64,000 bases of DNA, from contig NZ_QOIO01000009.1 of NCBI RefSeq assembly GCF_003332305.1, positions 1-64,000 of the forward strand, written 5' to 3'. A program made the translations under genes and the position numbers. Position 1 is the stretch's first letter, and each line of letters opens with the position of its first letter. Positions 36,595 to 46,145 of this stretch are shown here, one piece after another. The notes beneath the pieces are model-generated. The model did not search any database. It had not been told where the DNA came from and was given only the letters and a program-made list of their open reading frames with translations. The stretch is from Microvirga aerophila. GTDB lineage: Bacteria; Pseudomonadota; Alphaproteobacteria; Rhizobiales; Beijerinckiaceae.

Positions 36595-37193
36595 TGTCGA
36601 AGGAACCCCGCGTCTGGCAGCGGATGCTTTCCGGCAGACGCCTCGACCTCCTGAACCCCTCGCCCCTCGACGTGGAGCTCGACGACATTGCCCATGGGCT
36701 TGCCCGGGTGGCGCGCTGGAACGGCCAGACGGCCGGTGACCACATCTTTTCCGTGGCCCAGCACAGCCTTCTGGTGGAGGCTATCGCCGACCATCTCAAT
36801 CCCGACATGTCCCGGGCCTGGCGCCTCGCCACCCTGTTGCACGATGCCCCCGAATACGTGATCGGCGACATCATCTCGCCCTTCAAGGCCGTGATCGGGG
36901 ACGCCTACAAGGCGATCGAAGGCGGGCTCCTGGGAGCCATCCACATCCATTTCGGCCTGGCTCCCGAGCCCGCCGCCGTTCTCAAGCGGTTCATCAAGCG
37001 GGCGGACCGGCAGGCGGCCTATCTCGAGGCGACCCATCTGGCCGGGTTCGGCCGAGAGGAGGCAGAGAAGTTCTTCGGCCGGCCCGAGCCCCTGCCCCGC
37101 GCGATCCTGAACTATCTGGAGCCTTGGCCTGTCTCCGAGGCCGAGGAGCGCTTCAGCGAGCGGGTGACCGCCGTCACGGCCGCGCCTCCCTGA
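36594..37193 (+). CDS. HD domain phosphohydrolase (YfbR-like)
   Basis: A 199-residue HD-superfamily metal-dependent phosphohydrolase. Motifs: AQHSLLVEAIADH, TLLHDAPEYVIGD (the HD doublet) and RFIKRADRQAAYLEATHLAGF. The pattern resembles YfbR-type 5'-deoxynucleotidases or ppGpp/dNTP hydrolases of the same fold. It is translationally coupled to tag, suggesting a role in nucleotide or damage housekeeping (inference). Confidence 0.88.
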   Translation: MSKEPRVWQRMLSGRRLDLLNPSPLDVELDDIAHGLARVARWNGQTAGDHIFSVAQHSLLVEAIADHLNPDMSRAWRLATLLHDAPEYVIGDIISPFKAVIGDAYKAIEGGLLGAIHIHFGLAPEPAAVLKRFIKRADRQAAYLEATHLAGFGREEAEKFFGRPEPLPRAILNYLEPWPVSEAEERFSERVTAVTAAPP

Positions 37194-37266
37194 TAAGGCC
37201 ATCCAATCCGTGTAAGGCTTGAGCCTTCGACCAAGACAACCGCCAAGAGACAATCAAGAGACAATC

Positions 37267-37779
37267 ATGCCGACCCTGCACGTCTGCCCCCTGTCCTGCC
37301 TGCACGACACCGTCGCCACCACCCGCGCGAGCCATGTGGTAACCCTGATCAATGTGGGCTCGCAGGTGGAGCGCCCGACGTCGATTGCGGCGGACCGCCA
37401 CCTGTTCATCGGGGTCAGCGACATCGTCGAGCCTCTGGAGGGCCATATCCTCCCGGAGGCCCAGCATATCGAAGAGCTTCTCGGCTTCGTGCGGAGATGG
37501 GGCCGGGAAAGCCCGCTGGTATTCCACTGCTGGGCGGGAATCAGCCGCTCGACAGCCGCAGCCTACATCTCGGCCTGCGCCCTCGCGCCGGAGCGGGACG
37601 AGGATTCCATCGCCCGCGCCCTGCGGGAGGCCTCCCCGAGCGCCACGCCGAATGCCCGCTTCATCGCGCTTGCCGACGACATTCTCGGGCGAAGCGGCCG
37701 CATGGTGGATGCGGTGAAACGGATCGGGCGCGGCCAGGAGGCCTCTGAGGGAACACCCTTCACCCTGCGCCTCGCGTGA
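37267..37779 (+). CDS. Tyrosine phosphatase-like protein
   Basis: A 170-residue protein of the dual-specificity / tyrosine phosphatase fold. The P-loop is HCWAGISRST (C-x5-R), and the preceding acid loop is likely VSDIVEPL. Short rhizobial proteins of this type are often called protein-tyrosine phosphatases, but substrates are unknown. The frame opens at 37219; the ATG at 37267 is used. It lies 73 bases after the HD gene and may be in the same transcript. Confidence 0.8.
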   Translation: MPTLHVCPLSCLHDTVATTRASHVVTLINVGSQVERPTSIAADRHLFIGVSDIVEPLEGHILPEAQHIEELLGFVRRWGRESPLVFHCWAGISRSTAAAYISACALAPERDEDSIARALREASPSATPNARFIALADDILGRSGRMVDAVKRIGRGQEASEGTPFTLRLA

Positions 37780-37868
37780 CGGCGCGGCAAAGCCACGCCG
37801 CGGCGGCGGCTTGCCAGGAGGCTTCGCAATCCGCATAACGCGGGAACAAGCAATGGCGGATAGCGGGC

Positions 37869-38117
37869 ATGACCGACACCACTACCATCAAGACCCTCCC
37901 GTTCGAGAAGGCCCTGGCCGAACTCGAGGAGATCGTGCGGCGGCTCGAGCGGGGCGATGTGCCGCTGGAGGACTCGATCGCCATCTACGAGCGCGGGGAG
38001 GCCCTGAAGAAGCACTGCGAGCAGCTTTTGAAGAAGGCTGAGGCCCGGATTGAGAAAATCACCATCGGTCCGGACGGTCAAGCCGGCGGAACAGCCCCTC
38101 TCGATGTGGCCGAATAG
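37869..38117 (+). CDS. xseB: Exodeoxyribonuclease VII small subunit
   Basis: An 82-residue helical protein, matching XseB length, with the family core [20 protein letters not shown] and [20 protein letters not shown]. It pairs with XseA (not in view) to degrade single-stranded DNA. It lies directly upstream of dxs, a gene order common in bacteria from Hyphomicrobiales to Enterobacteria, which supports the call. Confidence 0.95.
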   Translation: MTDTTTIKTLPFEKALAELEEIVRRLERGDVPLEDSIAIYERGEALKKHCEQLLKKAEARIEKITIGPDGQAGGTAPLDVAE

Positions 38118-38212
38118 CTTGGTTTTCAAGGAAAACGGCTAAGCCTTCAGTTTGACCCAGGGCCTTGGGAACCCTATCTCCTAGCCACAAGAACGCTCAG
38201 GCGAGAACAATT

Positions 38213-40120
38213 TTGTCCACACCTCTCCTCGACACCATTTCGACGCCGGAAGACCTCCGTCAGTTCCAGGAAGACCAGCTCCGTCAGGTGGCCGATGAGT
38301 TGCGGACCGAGACGATCAGCGCCGTGTCCGTCACGGGCGGACACTTGGGCGCGGGCCTGGGCGTCGTGGAACTGACAGTCGCCCTGCATTACGTTTTCGA
38401 CACTCCCCGCGACCGGCTGATCTGGGACGTGGGCCACCAGGCCTATCCGCACAAGATCCTCACCGGCCGCCGCAACCGGATCCGAACCCTGCGTCAGGCC
38501 GGCGGCCTGTCGGGCTTCACCAAGCGCCAGGAGAGCGAATACGACCCTTTCGGGGCTGCTCACTCGTCCACGTCGATCTCGGCGGGCCTCGGCATGGCCG
38601 TGGCGCGGGATCTCGACGCTAAGCAGAACAACGTGATCGCCGTGATCGGCGACGGGGCCATGTCGGCCGGCATGGCCTATGAGGCCATGAACAACGCGGG
38701 AGCCATGCACTCGCGCCTGATCGTTATCCTCAACGACAACGACATGTCCATCGCACCCCCGACCGGAGCCATGTCGTCGTATCTCGCCCGTCTCGTGTCG
38801 GGCGGCACCTATCGGAGCCTGCGCGAAACCGCCAAGCAGCTGGCCAAGAAGCTGCCGAAATTCATCTACGACAAGGCCGCCAAGGCCGAGGAATTCGCCC
38901 GTGGATTCTGGACCGGCGGGACGATGTTCGAGGAGCTTGGCTTCTACTATGTCGGCCCCATCGACGGCCACAACCTCGACCACCTGCTGCCGATCCTGAA
39001 GAACGTGCGCGATTCCGGCACCGGCCCGATCCTGGTCCACGTGGTGACCCAGAAGGGCAAGGGCTACGCGCCGGCTGAAGCCTCCGCCGACAAGTACCAC
39101 GGGGTCGTGACCTTCGACGTGGTGACCGGGGCCCAGACCAAGGCCAAGGCCAACGCGCCCGCCTACACCAAGGTGTTCGGTGAGAGCCTGATCAAGGAAG
39201 CCGGAAAGGACGACAAGATCGTCGCCATCACGGCCGCCATGCCCACCGGCACGGGCGTTGACCTGTTCCATAAGGAATTCCCCACCCGCACCTTCGATGT
39301 GGGCATCGCCGAGCAGCATGCGGTGACGTTCGCGGCCGGCATGGCGACGGAAGGCTACAAACCGTTCTGCGCCATCTACTCGACCTTCCTGCAGCGCGCC
39401 TACGATCAGGTGGTGCACGACGTGGCGATCCAGAACCTGCCCGTGCGCTTCGCCCTCGACCGGGCGGGCCTTGTGGGCGCGGACGGGGCCACCCATGCGG
39501 GCTCCTTCGACGTGGCCTATCTCGGCTGCCTGCCCAACATGGTGGTGATGGCTGCGGCCGACGAGGCGGAACTTGTGCACATGGTGGCAACCGCCGCCGC
39601 CTATGACGACGGTCCTATCGCATTCCGCTACCCACGCGGCGAAGGCGTAGGCGTGGACATGCCCGAAGAGGGCGTTCCGCTTGCCATCGGCAAGGGCCGC
39701 ATCATCCGCGAGGGCAGCCGCGTCGCCATCCTGTCCCTGGGCACCCGCCTGGCTGAGGCCTTGAGGGCCGCCGAAGACCTGGAGGCCCGCGGCCTCTCCA
39801 CCACCGTGGCCGATGCCCGTTTCGCCAAGCCTCTGGACGAGGAGCTGATCCTGCGGCTTGCCCGCGACCACGAGGTGCTGATCACCATCGAGGAAGGCTC
39901 CATCGGCGGTTTCGGGTCCTTCGTGCTGCAGCTTTTGTCCGACAAGGGCGCGCTCGACCGCGGCACCCTCAAGGTGCGCTCGATGATCCTGCCCGATACC
40001 TATCAGGATCATGATAAGCCGGAGCGCATGTATGCCCAGGCCGGGCTGGATGCGGCCGGGATCGTCACCAAGGTATTCGAGGCGCTCGGGCAGGAAGCGC
40101 CGCGCAAGGCGCGGGCCTGA
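38213..40120 (+). CDS. dxs: 1-deoxy-D-xylulose-5-phosphate synthase
   Basis: The thiamine-diphosphate enzyme joining pyruvate and glyceraldehyde 3-phosphate to start the MEP isoprenoid pathway. The 635-residue product has the ThDP motif [28 protein letters not shown], and the transketolase-type pyrimidine-binding region [15 protein letters not shown]. No ATG is available at the N-terminus; a TTG at 38213 (STPLLDTI...) is the best start, with an earlier TTG at 38165. It follows xseB and precedes sodB (opposite strand) and tlyA. Confidence 0.95.
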   Translation: MSTPLLDTISTPEDLRQFQEDQLRQVADELRTETISAVSVTGGHLGAGLGVVELTVALHYVFDTPRDRLIWDVGHQAYPHKILTGRRNRIRTLRQAGGLSGFTKRQESEYDPFGAAHSSTSISAGLGMAVARDLDAKQNNVIAVIGDGAMSAGMAYEAMNNAGAMHSRLIVILNDNDMSIAPPTGAMSSYLARLVSGGTYRSLRETAKQLAKKLPKFIYDKAAKAEEFARGFWTGGTMFEELGFYYVGPIDGHNLDHLLPILKNVRDSGTGPILVHVVTQKGKGYAPAEASADKYHGVVTFDVVTGAQTKAKANAPAYTKVFGESLIKEAGKDDKIVAITAAMPTGTGVDLFHKEFPTRTFDVGIAEQHAVTFAAGMATEGYKPFCAIYSTFLQRAYDQVVHDVAIQNLPVRFALDRAGLVGADGATHAGSFDVAYLGCLPNMVVMAAADEAELVHMVATAAAYDDGPIAFRYPRGEGVGVDMPEEGVPLAIGKGRIIREGSRVAILSLGTRLAEALRAAEDLEARGLSTTVADARFAKPLDEELILRLARDHEVLITIEEGSIGGFGSFVLQLLSDKGALDRGTLKVRSMILPDTYQDHDKPERMYAQAGLDAAGIVTKVFEALGQEAPRKARA

Positions 40121-40133
40121 TCGTCACTCCACC

Positions 40134-40276
40134 GTCATTCAGGGGCGAGCAATAGCGAGAGCCCGGAACCCATAGCCGCTGACAATGCAGGTAGAGGCGG
40201 GACGCATATTGTCCTTTCCTACAGCCATTGCGGTTATGGGTTCCGGGCTCGGTCCTGCGAGCCACCCTGGAATGAC
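40134..40276. repeat. Long REP-like inverted repeat element
   Basis: GTCATTC at 40134 mirrors GAATGAC ending at 40276, and CCCGGAACCCATA mirrors TATGGGTTCCGGG inside, so the roughly 143 bases can fold into one large imperfect stem. The CCCGGAACCCATA module recurs at 63979-63992. It separates the convergent dxs and sodB genes. Confidence 0.75.
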
Positions 40277-40285
40277 GGCGCGGCG

Positions 40286-41005
40286 TTAGACCGTCAGCGT
40301 CCCGGCCTTGGCGGCGGCGTAGCGCTGGCCGATCTTCTCCCAGTCGAGCACGTTCCACCACGCCTTGAGGTATTCCGGGCGCCGGTTCTCGTACTTGAGG
40401 TAATAAGCGTGCTCCCACACATCGTTGCCCATGAGGACACGCTGGCCGTCCATGAGGGGCGTGTCCTGGTTGGGCTTGGGCACGATGGCGAGCTTGCCCG
40501 CCTGATCGACGGTCACGAACACCCAGCCGGAGCCGAATTGCCGCTCGCCCGCCGTGTTGAAATCGGTCTGGAACTTCTGAAAGCCGCCCAGGTCCCGGTC
40601 GATGGCGGCCTTCAACTCGCCGGAGGGCTCGCCCCCGGATCCGCCCATGATCTGCCAGAACATGGTGTGGTTGGCGTGGCCGCCGCCGTTGTTGCGGATC
40701 GCCGTGCGGATCGATTCCGGCGCCTTGTTCAGGTTGGCCAGCACCTCGTGGAGGGGCATCTTGGCTATCTCGGCATTTTGGCTGAGCGCCGCATTGAGAT
40801 TGTTGAGATATGCTCTGTGGTGCTTGTCGAAGTGCAGCTCCATGGTCTGCGCATCGATATGCGGCTCGTTCTTCGACGGCGCATAGGGCAGCGGATCGAG
40901 CTTGAACGGACCCGAGGGGCCTTGCGCCCAGGCCCGAGGAATGGCAGCGCTGGCGCCCAGCAGGGTTGCACCGATGAGAAGATTTCGACGGCTGACGGTC
41001 TGCAT
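40286..41005 (-). CDS. sodB: Superoxide dismutase (Fe/Mn), Tat-exported
   Basis: Converts superoxide to peroxide. The 239-residue product begins MQTVSRRNLLIGATLLGASAA, a twin-arginine signal with likely cleavage after AWA, so it should act in the periplasm. The fold shows metal ligands: HFDKHHRAY, NHTMFW, and DVWEHAYY with Asp and His. Iron versus manganese cannot be read reliably. A GGAGG site precedes the ATG at 41005. Monocistronic. An exported SOD here is less usual than the cytosolic form. Confidence 0.92.
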   Translation of the reverse strand: MQTVSRRNLLIGATLLGASAAIPRAWAQGPSGPFKLDPLPYAPSKNEPHIDAQTMELHFDKHHRAYLNNLNAALSQNAEIAKMPLHEVLANLNKAPESIRTAIRNNGGGHANHTMFWQIMGGSGGEPSGELKAAIDRDLGGFQKFQTDFNTAGERQFGSGWVFVTVDQAGKLAIVPKPNQDTPLMDGQRVLMGNDVWEHAYYLKYENRRPEYLKAWWNVLDWEKIGQRYAAAKAGTLTV

Positions 41006-41115
41006 GGTTCCTCCATTGGACAGCAACGAGGCGACGGAACGCAGATAGTGCCCATTCCACGGGTTTCACGAGCGACGATGGACAAGACGATGAACCTACC
41101 GATCACGAGGGCGTC

Positions 41116-41844
41116 ATGACCCGCAAACGCGCCGACGTGCTCCTGGTCGAGCGCGGCTTCTTCACGAGCCGCGCACGAGCCCAGGAGGCCATCGCGGCAG
41201 GCCTAGTGAGCGTCAACGGAACGCCTCTGCGAAAAGCCTCCGAAGCGGTCCCGGGCGATGCTGAGATCGCCGCCGAGCAGCCCCACCCTTACGTGTCCCG
41301 AGGCGGCGTGAAGCTCGCAGCCGCCCTCGACGCTTTCGGCATCGATCCCCAGGGCTGCGTCTGCCTGGATGTCGGATCCTCCACGGGCGGCTTCACGGAA
41401 GTGCTCCTGCTCCGGGGTGCGGCCCATGTGTATGCGGTGGATGTCGGACACGGCCAGTTGCACCCGAAGGTGGCAGGCGAGCCGCGCGTCACGAGCCTGG
41501 AGGGCACCGATGCCCGTTCCTTAAGCCCCACCCTCGTGCCGCAGGCCGTGGACCTTCTTGTGTCGGACGTGAGCTTCATCTCGCTCAAGCTCGTGCTGCC
41601 CCCGGCCATCGCCCTTCTGAAACCTCACGCGGCTCTGGCGGTTCTGGTGAAACCACAATTCGAGGCGGGGCGCGACCACGTGAAGAAGGGGATCGTGCGG
41701 GACGAGGCTGTGCATCGCGCGGTCTGCGAGGATATGACGGCCTTCGTGGCTTCGCTGGGCTTCACGCCCCTGGGGCTCGCCCCCTCGCCCATCGAGGGCG
41801 GGGACGGCAATCGGGAATTTCTGCTGGGAGCACGCCGTGGCTGA
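41116..41844 (+). CDS. tlyA: TlyA family rRNA methyltransferase / hemolysin-like
   Basis: A 242-residue protein with an N-terminal S4 RNA-binding domain (KRADVLLVERGFFTSRARAQ) and a C-terminal FtsJ-like SAM methyltransferase (CLDVGSSTGGFTEVLL). In mycobacteria TlyA 2'-O-methylates rRNA; the hemolysin name is historical. It follows the dxs region, a conserved rhizobial order, and overlaps the next RNA methyltransferase gene by eight bases, indicating one operon. Confidence 0.93.
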   Translation: MTRKRADVLLVERGFFTSRARAQEAIAAGLVSVNGTPLRKASEAVPGDAEIAAEQPHPYVSRGGVKLAAALDAFGIDPQGCVCLDVGSSTGGFTEVLLLRGAAHVYAVDVGHGQLHPKVAGEPRVTSLEGTDARSLSPTLVPQAVDLLVSDVSFISLKLVLPPAIALLKPHAALAVLVKPQFEAGRDHVKKGIVRDEAVHRAVCEDMTAFVASLGFTPLGLAPSPIEGGDGNREFLLGARRG

Positions 41845-43087
41845 ACAGGTGACGATCACACGCCTCGGCGCAAAGGCCGACGGGATTGCGGACAGCGAAT
41901 CCGGACCCGTTTTCGTCCCCAAGGCGCTTCCGGGCGAAACCGTGCTCATCGAGCGGGACGGATCGCGGGCGGACCTCGTGTCGGTCGAGGCCGCCTCGTC
42001 CGAGCGCGTGACCCCGTTCTGCCCCTATTTCGACGAGTGCGGCGGCTGCGCGACCCAGCACATGGGGCACGACTTCTACCAGGATTGGAAGCGCAACACC
42101 CTCGCCCACACCTTGCGGCAGGCGCGCATCGACGCGCCGCTCGACCCCTTGATCGACGCCCACGGCGAAGGTCGTCGCCGGGTCACGCTCCACGTGCGCT
42201 TTCCCGATCGCGCCATGCATGTGGGCTATATGGCGGCGAGAAGTCACCAGATCGTGGAGATTGCCTTCTGTCCCATCGCGGAGTCGACCCTCAAGGATCA
42301 GGCTCCCGGCATCGCCCGAGCCATCGGCGAGCACCTGCGCGCCGCCCACAAGCCCCTTGATGTTCAAATCACCGCTGTGGGAACGGGCTTCGACGTGGAT
42401 GTGCGCGGCCACGGCCCGCTCAAGGACAAGGACCGACTGAGCCTCATCGACCTTGCGGCACGCCTCGATCTGGCGCGTCTGTCGATCCATGGGGACGTGA
42501 TCGTCGAACGCCGCCCTCCTGCGATCTCCATGGGCAGGGCGTCGGTCGTTCCGCCGGCCGGCTCGTTCCTGCAGGCCACCCGCCTCGGGGAGGAGACCCT
42601 TGCGGAGCTCGTCACGGAAGCCTGCCGGAGCACCAAGCGGGTGGCCGACCTCTTCTCGGGCGTAGGACCCTTCGCCCTCAGGCTCGCGGAGCGCTCGGAG
42701 GTTCACGCGGTCGAGACCGAGAAGGGCGCAATCGCTGCTCTCGACAAGGCGTTCCGCGCGACGCTTGGCCTGCGCCGCGTGAGCTCCGAGGTGCGCGACC
42801 TCTTCCGACGCCCGCTGCTCACGCCGGAGTTGAACGCATTCGACGCAGTCGTCCTCGACCCGCCCCGCGCGGGTGCGGAGGCGCAGGCGAAGCAGCTTGC
42901 ACTCTCGAAAGTGCCCCTCGTCGTGAGCGTATCCTGCGACGCGGCAACGTTCGCGCGCGACGCCGCAATCCTGATGGGTGCAGGCTATCGACTGGAGCGG
43001 GTCGTGCCGGTCGACCAGTTCAAGCACACGCCCCATCTGGAAGTGGTCGGCATCCTGCGGCGCGAGGCGCCGAAGAAGCGGTGGTAA
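41837..43087 (+). CDS. TrmA/RlmD-like RNA uracil-5-methyltransferase
   Basis: A 416-residue class I SAM RNA methyltransferase. An N-terminal TRAM-like region, a probable 4Fe-4S motif CPYFDECGGC with a fourth Cys in AFCPIAE, SAM site LFSGVGPFALRLA, and the catalytic Cys in VSVSCDAATFARD following VVLDPPRAG. Homologues methylate uridine in 23S rRNA or tRNA. It starts at a GTG with GGGAG upstream and overlaps tlyA. Exact target position unknown. Confidence 0.88.
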   Translation: MAEQVTITRLGAKADGIADSESGPVFVPKALPGETVLIERDGSRADLVSVEAASSERVTPFCPYFDECGGCATQHMGHDFYQDWKRNTLAHTLRQARIDAPLDPLIDAHGEGRRRVTLHVRFPDRAMHVGYMAARSHQIVEIAFCPIAESTLKDQAPGIARAIGEHLRAAHKPLDVQITAVGTGFDVDVRGHGPLKDKDRLSLIDLAARLDLARLSIHGDVIVERRPPAISMGRASVVPPAGSFLQATRLGEETLAELVTEACRSTKRVADLFSGVGPFALRLAERSEVHAVETEKGAIAALDKAFRATLGLRRVSSEVRDLFRRPLLTPELNAFDAVVLDPPRAGAEAQAKQLALSKVPLVVSVSCDAATFARDAAILMGAGYRLERVVPVDQFKHTPHLEVVGILRREAPKKRW

Positions 43088-43153
43088 ACTTTCCAAATCG
43101 TCACCCGGACGAAGCGCCAGCGAAGATCCGGGATCGCCTGAAGAGGATGGCGC

Positions 43154-43316
43154 CCCCTATTCCCTCCCCGCAAGGGGAGGGAATAGGGGTGGGGGTGGTG
43201 TGACCGGGTGAGAGACAGTGAGGTGAGGCTGTAGCAGCCTCGCGCTTCAACAATGGAGCACAGCGCTCCGACTGTCCGACCCCCACTTCCACCTCCTCCC
43301 CGCAAGGGGGGAGGAG
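43154..43316. repeat. GC-rich hairpin pair (CCTCCCC-GCAA-GGGGAGG type)
   Basis: A perfect 16-bp stem with a GCAA tetraloop (43154-43189), and a second imperfect hairpin with the same CCTCCCC-GCAA core at 43292-43316, flank about 100 bases with G-rich and C-rich ends (GGGGGTGG / CCCCCAC). REP-like GATCCGGGAT (43123-43136) and ATCCCGGG (43341-43350) modules surround them. This fills the 43088-43378 gap between convergent genes and may act as a terminator. Confidence 0.75.
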
Positions 43317-43378
43317 AGCTGCCTGCGCATTTCTCCTCATGCGATCCCGGGTTCTGCTTTGCAGCCCCGGGATGACAG

Positions 43379-44128
43379 CTAGAACAACCGCCCCTGCTCA
43401 TCTTCGTCGCTTGAGCGAGGCTTCGCCGCCTTGCGCTTCGTCTCAGGAACCGGCTTCACCTCCGGCGCGCTCAGGGGCTCCTGCAAGCCCGGATCGTCAT
43501 TCTCGACCTTGTTGACGCGGCTCGACACCGGCGTCACGTCGAGCCAATCGTCCGGACAGGGGCGCACGAGGCGCATCACGTCGGCGCGTTCGTCCGACAC
43601 GTCGAGCCATGCGCCGATATCATCGCGCGAAAGGATCACCGGCATGCGGTCATGCACCCCGGAGATTGTGCCGTTGGCGTCCGTCGTCACGATGGCGGCG
43701 GTGTCGATCTCGCCACCGCTGGCGTCCGTGTAGGTTTCCCACAAGCCGGCGAGCGGCATCGGCTGGCGGCTGCGCGGGCGGATCAGGAACGGGGCTTTCT
43801 CGCGCCCGTGTCGCTGCCATTCGTAGAAGCCGTCCGCCAGGTAGACGCAGCGCCGCCGCCTCAGCGCCGCCTTGAAGGTGGGCTTGGTTTCCAGCGTCTC
43901 GCCGCGGGCGTTGATGACGAGGGGAAAATCCTTTGGGTCCTTCACCCAGGACGGCAGAAGCCCCCAGCGCCCGAGCATGAAATGTCGCTCGCCCTTCTGG
44001 TCGATGACGATGGGGACCGGCTGCGTAGGGGCCACATTGAAGCGCGGCGGGAAGTTCGGCTGCTCGGAGTAGCCGTAGAACTCCCGGTAGGTCTCGGGAG
44101 CCAGGGTGATGGCATAGCGCCCGCACAT
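43379..44128 (-). CDS. SRAP domain protein (YedK/HMCES family)
   Basis: A 249-residue SOS-response-associated peptidase, which cross-links abasic sites in single-stranded DNA through its N-terminal cysteine. The ATG at 44128 gives MCGRYAITL, placing Cys2 as required. Other family residues are present: VAPTQPVPIV, WGLLPSW, NARGETLETKP, GFYEWQ and GVHDRMPVIL. The C-terminal tail is charged and Lys/Arg-rich. Monocistronic; the frame opens earlier at 44161. Confidence 0.92.
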   Translation of the reverse strand: MCGRYAITLAPETYREFYGYSEQPNFPPRFNVAPTQPVPIVIDQKGERHFMLGRWGLLPSWVKDPKDFPLVINARGETLETKPTFKAALRRRRCVYLADGFYEWQRHGREKAPFLIRPRSRQPMPLAGLWETYTDASGGEIDTAAIVTTDANGTISGVHDRMPVILSRDDIGAWLDVSDERADVMRLVRPCPDDWLDVTPVSSRVNKVENDDPGLQEPLSAPEVKPVPETKRKAAKPRSSDEDEQGRLF

Positions 44129-44154
44129 GATGGTGTCCTCCACGCTTTTCAACG

Positions 44155-44240
44155 TCGCCATGGCCGGACTTGATCCGGCTATCCACGTCTGGGACCACTG
44201 CGATCAGGAGACGTGGCCCCGGGACAAGCCCGAGGATGAT
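44155..44240. repeat. REP-like inverted pair
   Basis: ATGGCCGGACTTGATCCGG (from 44159) faces CCCCGGGACAAGCCCGAGG (to about 44237), with CCACGTCT / AGACGTGG arms inside. It has the same architecture as 13195-13279 and sits between the SRAP and corA genes. Confidence 0.7.
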
Positions 44241-44247
44241 GCAAAAC

Positions 44248-45246
44248 CTACAACCACCGTTTCCAGCGGAAGAACAGATAGGGCAGCGCGGCAGCCAGGA
44301 TCATGAGACCGATGGCGAACGGATAGCCGAAATCCCACCTCAGTTCGGGCATCAGCTCGAAATTCATTCCGTAGAGCGATGCGATCAACGTCGGCGGCAG
44401 AAAGATCACCGACATGACCGAGAAGAGCTTGATGATGTCGTTCTGCTCGATGGTCACGAGGCCCAGGGTCGCGTCGAGGAGGAACTGCAGCTTGTTCGAC
44501 AGGAACGTCGCGTGCTCCTCGATGGACTGCACGTCGCGCAGGGCCGTGCGCCATTCGGCCTGAAACCCGCGCTGGCGCTGTGGCCGAGGGATGCTGGCTG
44601 AGAGGAACAGGAGCAGGCGCTCGATGGACACCATGCTCTCCCGCACGTTGGAGATGACATCCCCTTTCCGGCCAATGGATTTCAGGGCTGCTCGGAACGA
44701 TGCCGCGCGGCGCGTCGTGCCCTGTCGCTCGTTCTCGAAAATCGTCTGCGAGAGGCGATCGATGCGGGAACCCACGGTGCCGAGAATCTCGGCCGCTCGA
44801 TCGATGATGGTCTCGATCAGGCCGTCGAGCACGGCTTCCGGCTGGTGCCGGCAGCCGCCGGGCTTCACAGCCCGGGACATGAACAGGGTAAAGGAGCGTG
44901 GTTCGCCGTAGCGGACCGTCACGAGCGAGCGCTCGGTTAGGATGAAGGAGACGTCGAGGAGCTTCGGCGTGTCTGTGTCGGAGCTGCACAGGACGCGGGC
45001 GGTCATGTAGCGGGCGTTGTTCTCGTTGTAGAGGATCTCCGACGGCTCGATATCGGCCATTTCCTCACGAGTGGGGATTTCGATGTTGAGATGCCTCTCG
45101 ACCAGAAGGTCTTCCTCGCGGGTAGGCTCGATGAGGTCGATCCACAGGGCGTCGTCGGGAATCGGCTCCCCGGCCGGCAGTGCGTACCGGTCCAGCGATT
45201 CCGCCGAAGCGATGGAGTGCCTGGCTGGTTTGTGTATCAGAATCAT
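44248..45246 (-). CDS. corA: CorA family Mg2+/divalent cation transporter
   Basis: A 332-residue channel-type transporter. A large N-terminal cytoplasmic domain precedes two C-terminal membrane segments, with the pore signature YGMN in SLYGMNFELMPE between them. The final positive FFRWKRWL lies in the cytoplasm. The ATG at 45246 (MILIHKPARHS) is used. It may carry Mg, Co or Ni. It lies 43 bases downstream of an SDR gene on the same strand. Confidence 0.92.
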   Translation of the reverse strand: MILIHKPARHSIASAESLDRYALPAGEPIPDDALWIDLIEPTREEDLLVERHLNIEIPTREEMADIEPSEILYNENNARYMTARVLCSSDTDTPKLLDVSFILTERSLVTVRYGEPRSFTLFMSRAVKPGGCRHQPEAVLDGLIETIIDRAAEILGTVGSRIDRLSQTIFENERQGTTRRAASFRAALKSIGRKGDVISNVRESMVSIERLLLFLSASIPRPQRQRGFQAEWRTALRDVQSIEEHATFLSNKLQFLLDATLGLVTIEQNDIIKLFSVMSVIFLPPTLIASLYGMNFELMPELRWDFGYPFAIGLMILAAALPYLFFRWKRWL

Positions 45247-45289
45247 GCCCGTTGGTCCCAGATGTCGGGACAGGGTTCTAGCAGAACTT

Positions 45290-46141
45290 TCATGACGAGC
45301 GTGAGAGCGGCGGCGTGTCGTCCGGCACGAAGAAATCGGGCATGAGGGGCTTCGTCGGATCAACCCGGTACTTCTCGAAATCCGTCACGCCCTCGCCGGA
45401 GAGAAAGACGTCATCGATGAGGAAGTGGCCGGTAAAACTCTTCGAGGGCTTCTGGAAGACCGCATGAGCGGCATCGGCCAGGATCTCAGGCGTGCGGCTC
45501 GCCTGCACGATCTCGTCGCCCCCGAGCAGGTTCTTGACCGCGCTGGTGGCAATCGTCGTGCGCGGCCAGAGCGCATTGACCGCAATCCCCCTGCCCCGCA
45601 GCTCGCCGGCGAGCCCTAGCACGCACAGGCTCATGCCGTATTTCGCCAGTGAATAGGCCAGATGCGGCGCGAACCATTTCTCGCTCATGTCGAGGGGCGG
45701 CGACAGCATGAGGATGTGCGGGTTGGCGGACTTCGCCAGATGCGGAATGGCATATTTCGACACCATGTAGGTGCCGCGCGTGTTGATCTGGTGCATCAGA
45801 TCGAACCGCTTCATGTCCGTCACGGGCGTGGGTGTGAGGCTGATGGCGCTGGCGTTGTTCACAACGATGTCGAGGCCGCCGAAGGTTTCCACCGTCTTGT
45901 CGATGGCGCTCTTCACGCCCTCTTCGTCCCGCACATCAACGACGAGCGGCAGAGCCTGGCCGCCGGCCGCCTCGATTTCCTTCGCGGCCGTGTAAATCGT
46001 GCCCGGCAGCTTCGGATGCGGCTCGGCGGTCTTGGCAGCAATCACCACGTTCGCGCCGTCCTGCGCCGCCCGAAGGCCGATCGCGAGACCTATGCCGCGC
46101 GATGCGCCGGTAATGAAGAGCGTCTTTCCCTGAAGCGTCAT
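45290..46141 (-). CDS. SDR family oxidoreductase (HSDL2-like)
   Basis: A 283-residue short-chain dehydrogenase with nucleotide loop ITGASRGIGLAIGLRAAQDG and catalytic Ser, Tyr and Lys in the MLSPP and YSLAKYGMS segments. The SPPLDM and NALWPRTTIAT patterns are those of the HSDL2/C2-type group linked to lipid metabolism. It follows an acyl-CoA dehydrogenase by four bases, which supports a fatty-acid or acyl-CoA substrate (inference). Confidence 0.9.
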   Translation of the reverse strand: MTLQGKTLFITGASRGIGLAIGLRAAQDGANVVIAAKTAEPHPKLPGTIYTAAKEIEAAGGQALPLVVDVRDEEGVKSAIDKTVETFGGLDIVVNNASAISLTPTPVTDMKRFDLMHQINTRGTYMVSKYAIPHLAKSANPHILMLSPPLDMSEKWFAPHLAYSLAKYGMSLCVLGLAGELRGRGIAVNALWPRTTIATSAVKNLLGGDEIVQASRTPEILADAAHAVFQKPSKSFTGHFLIDDVFLSGEGVTDFEKYRVDPTKPLMPDFFVPDDTPPLSRSS

Positions 46142-46145
46142 GGGA

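Noticed and set aside
38174..40012. A 612-codon open frame opposite dxs
   Set aside because: It is a GC-rich antisense shadow of a well-conserved gene; its translation is His/Gly-rich with no domain.
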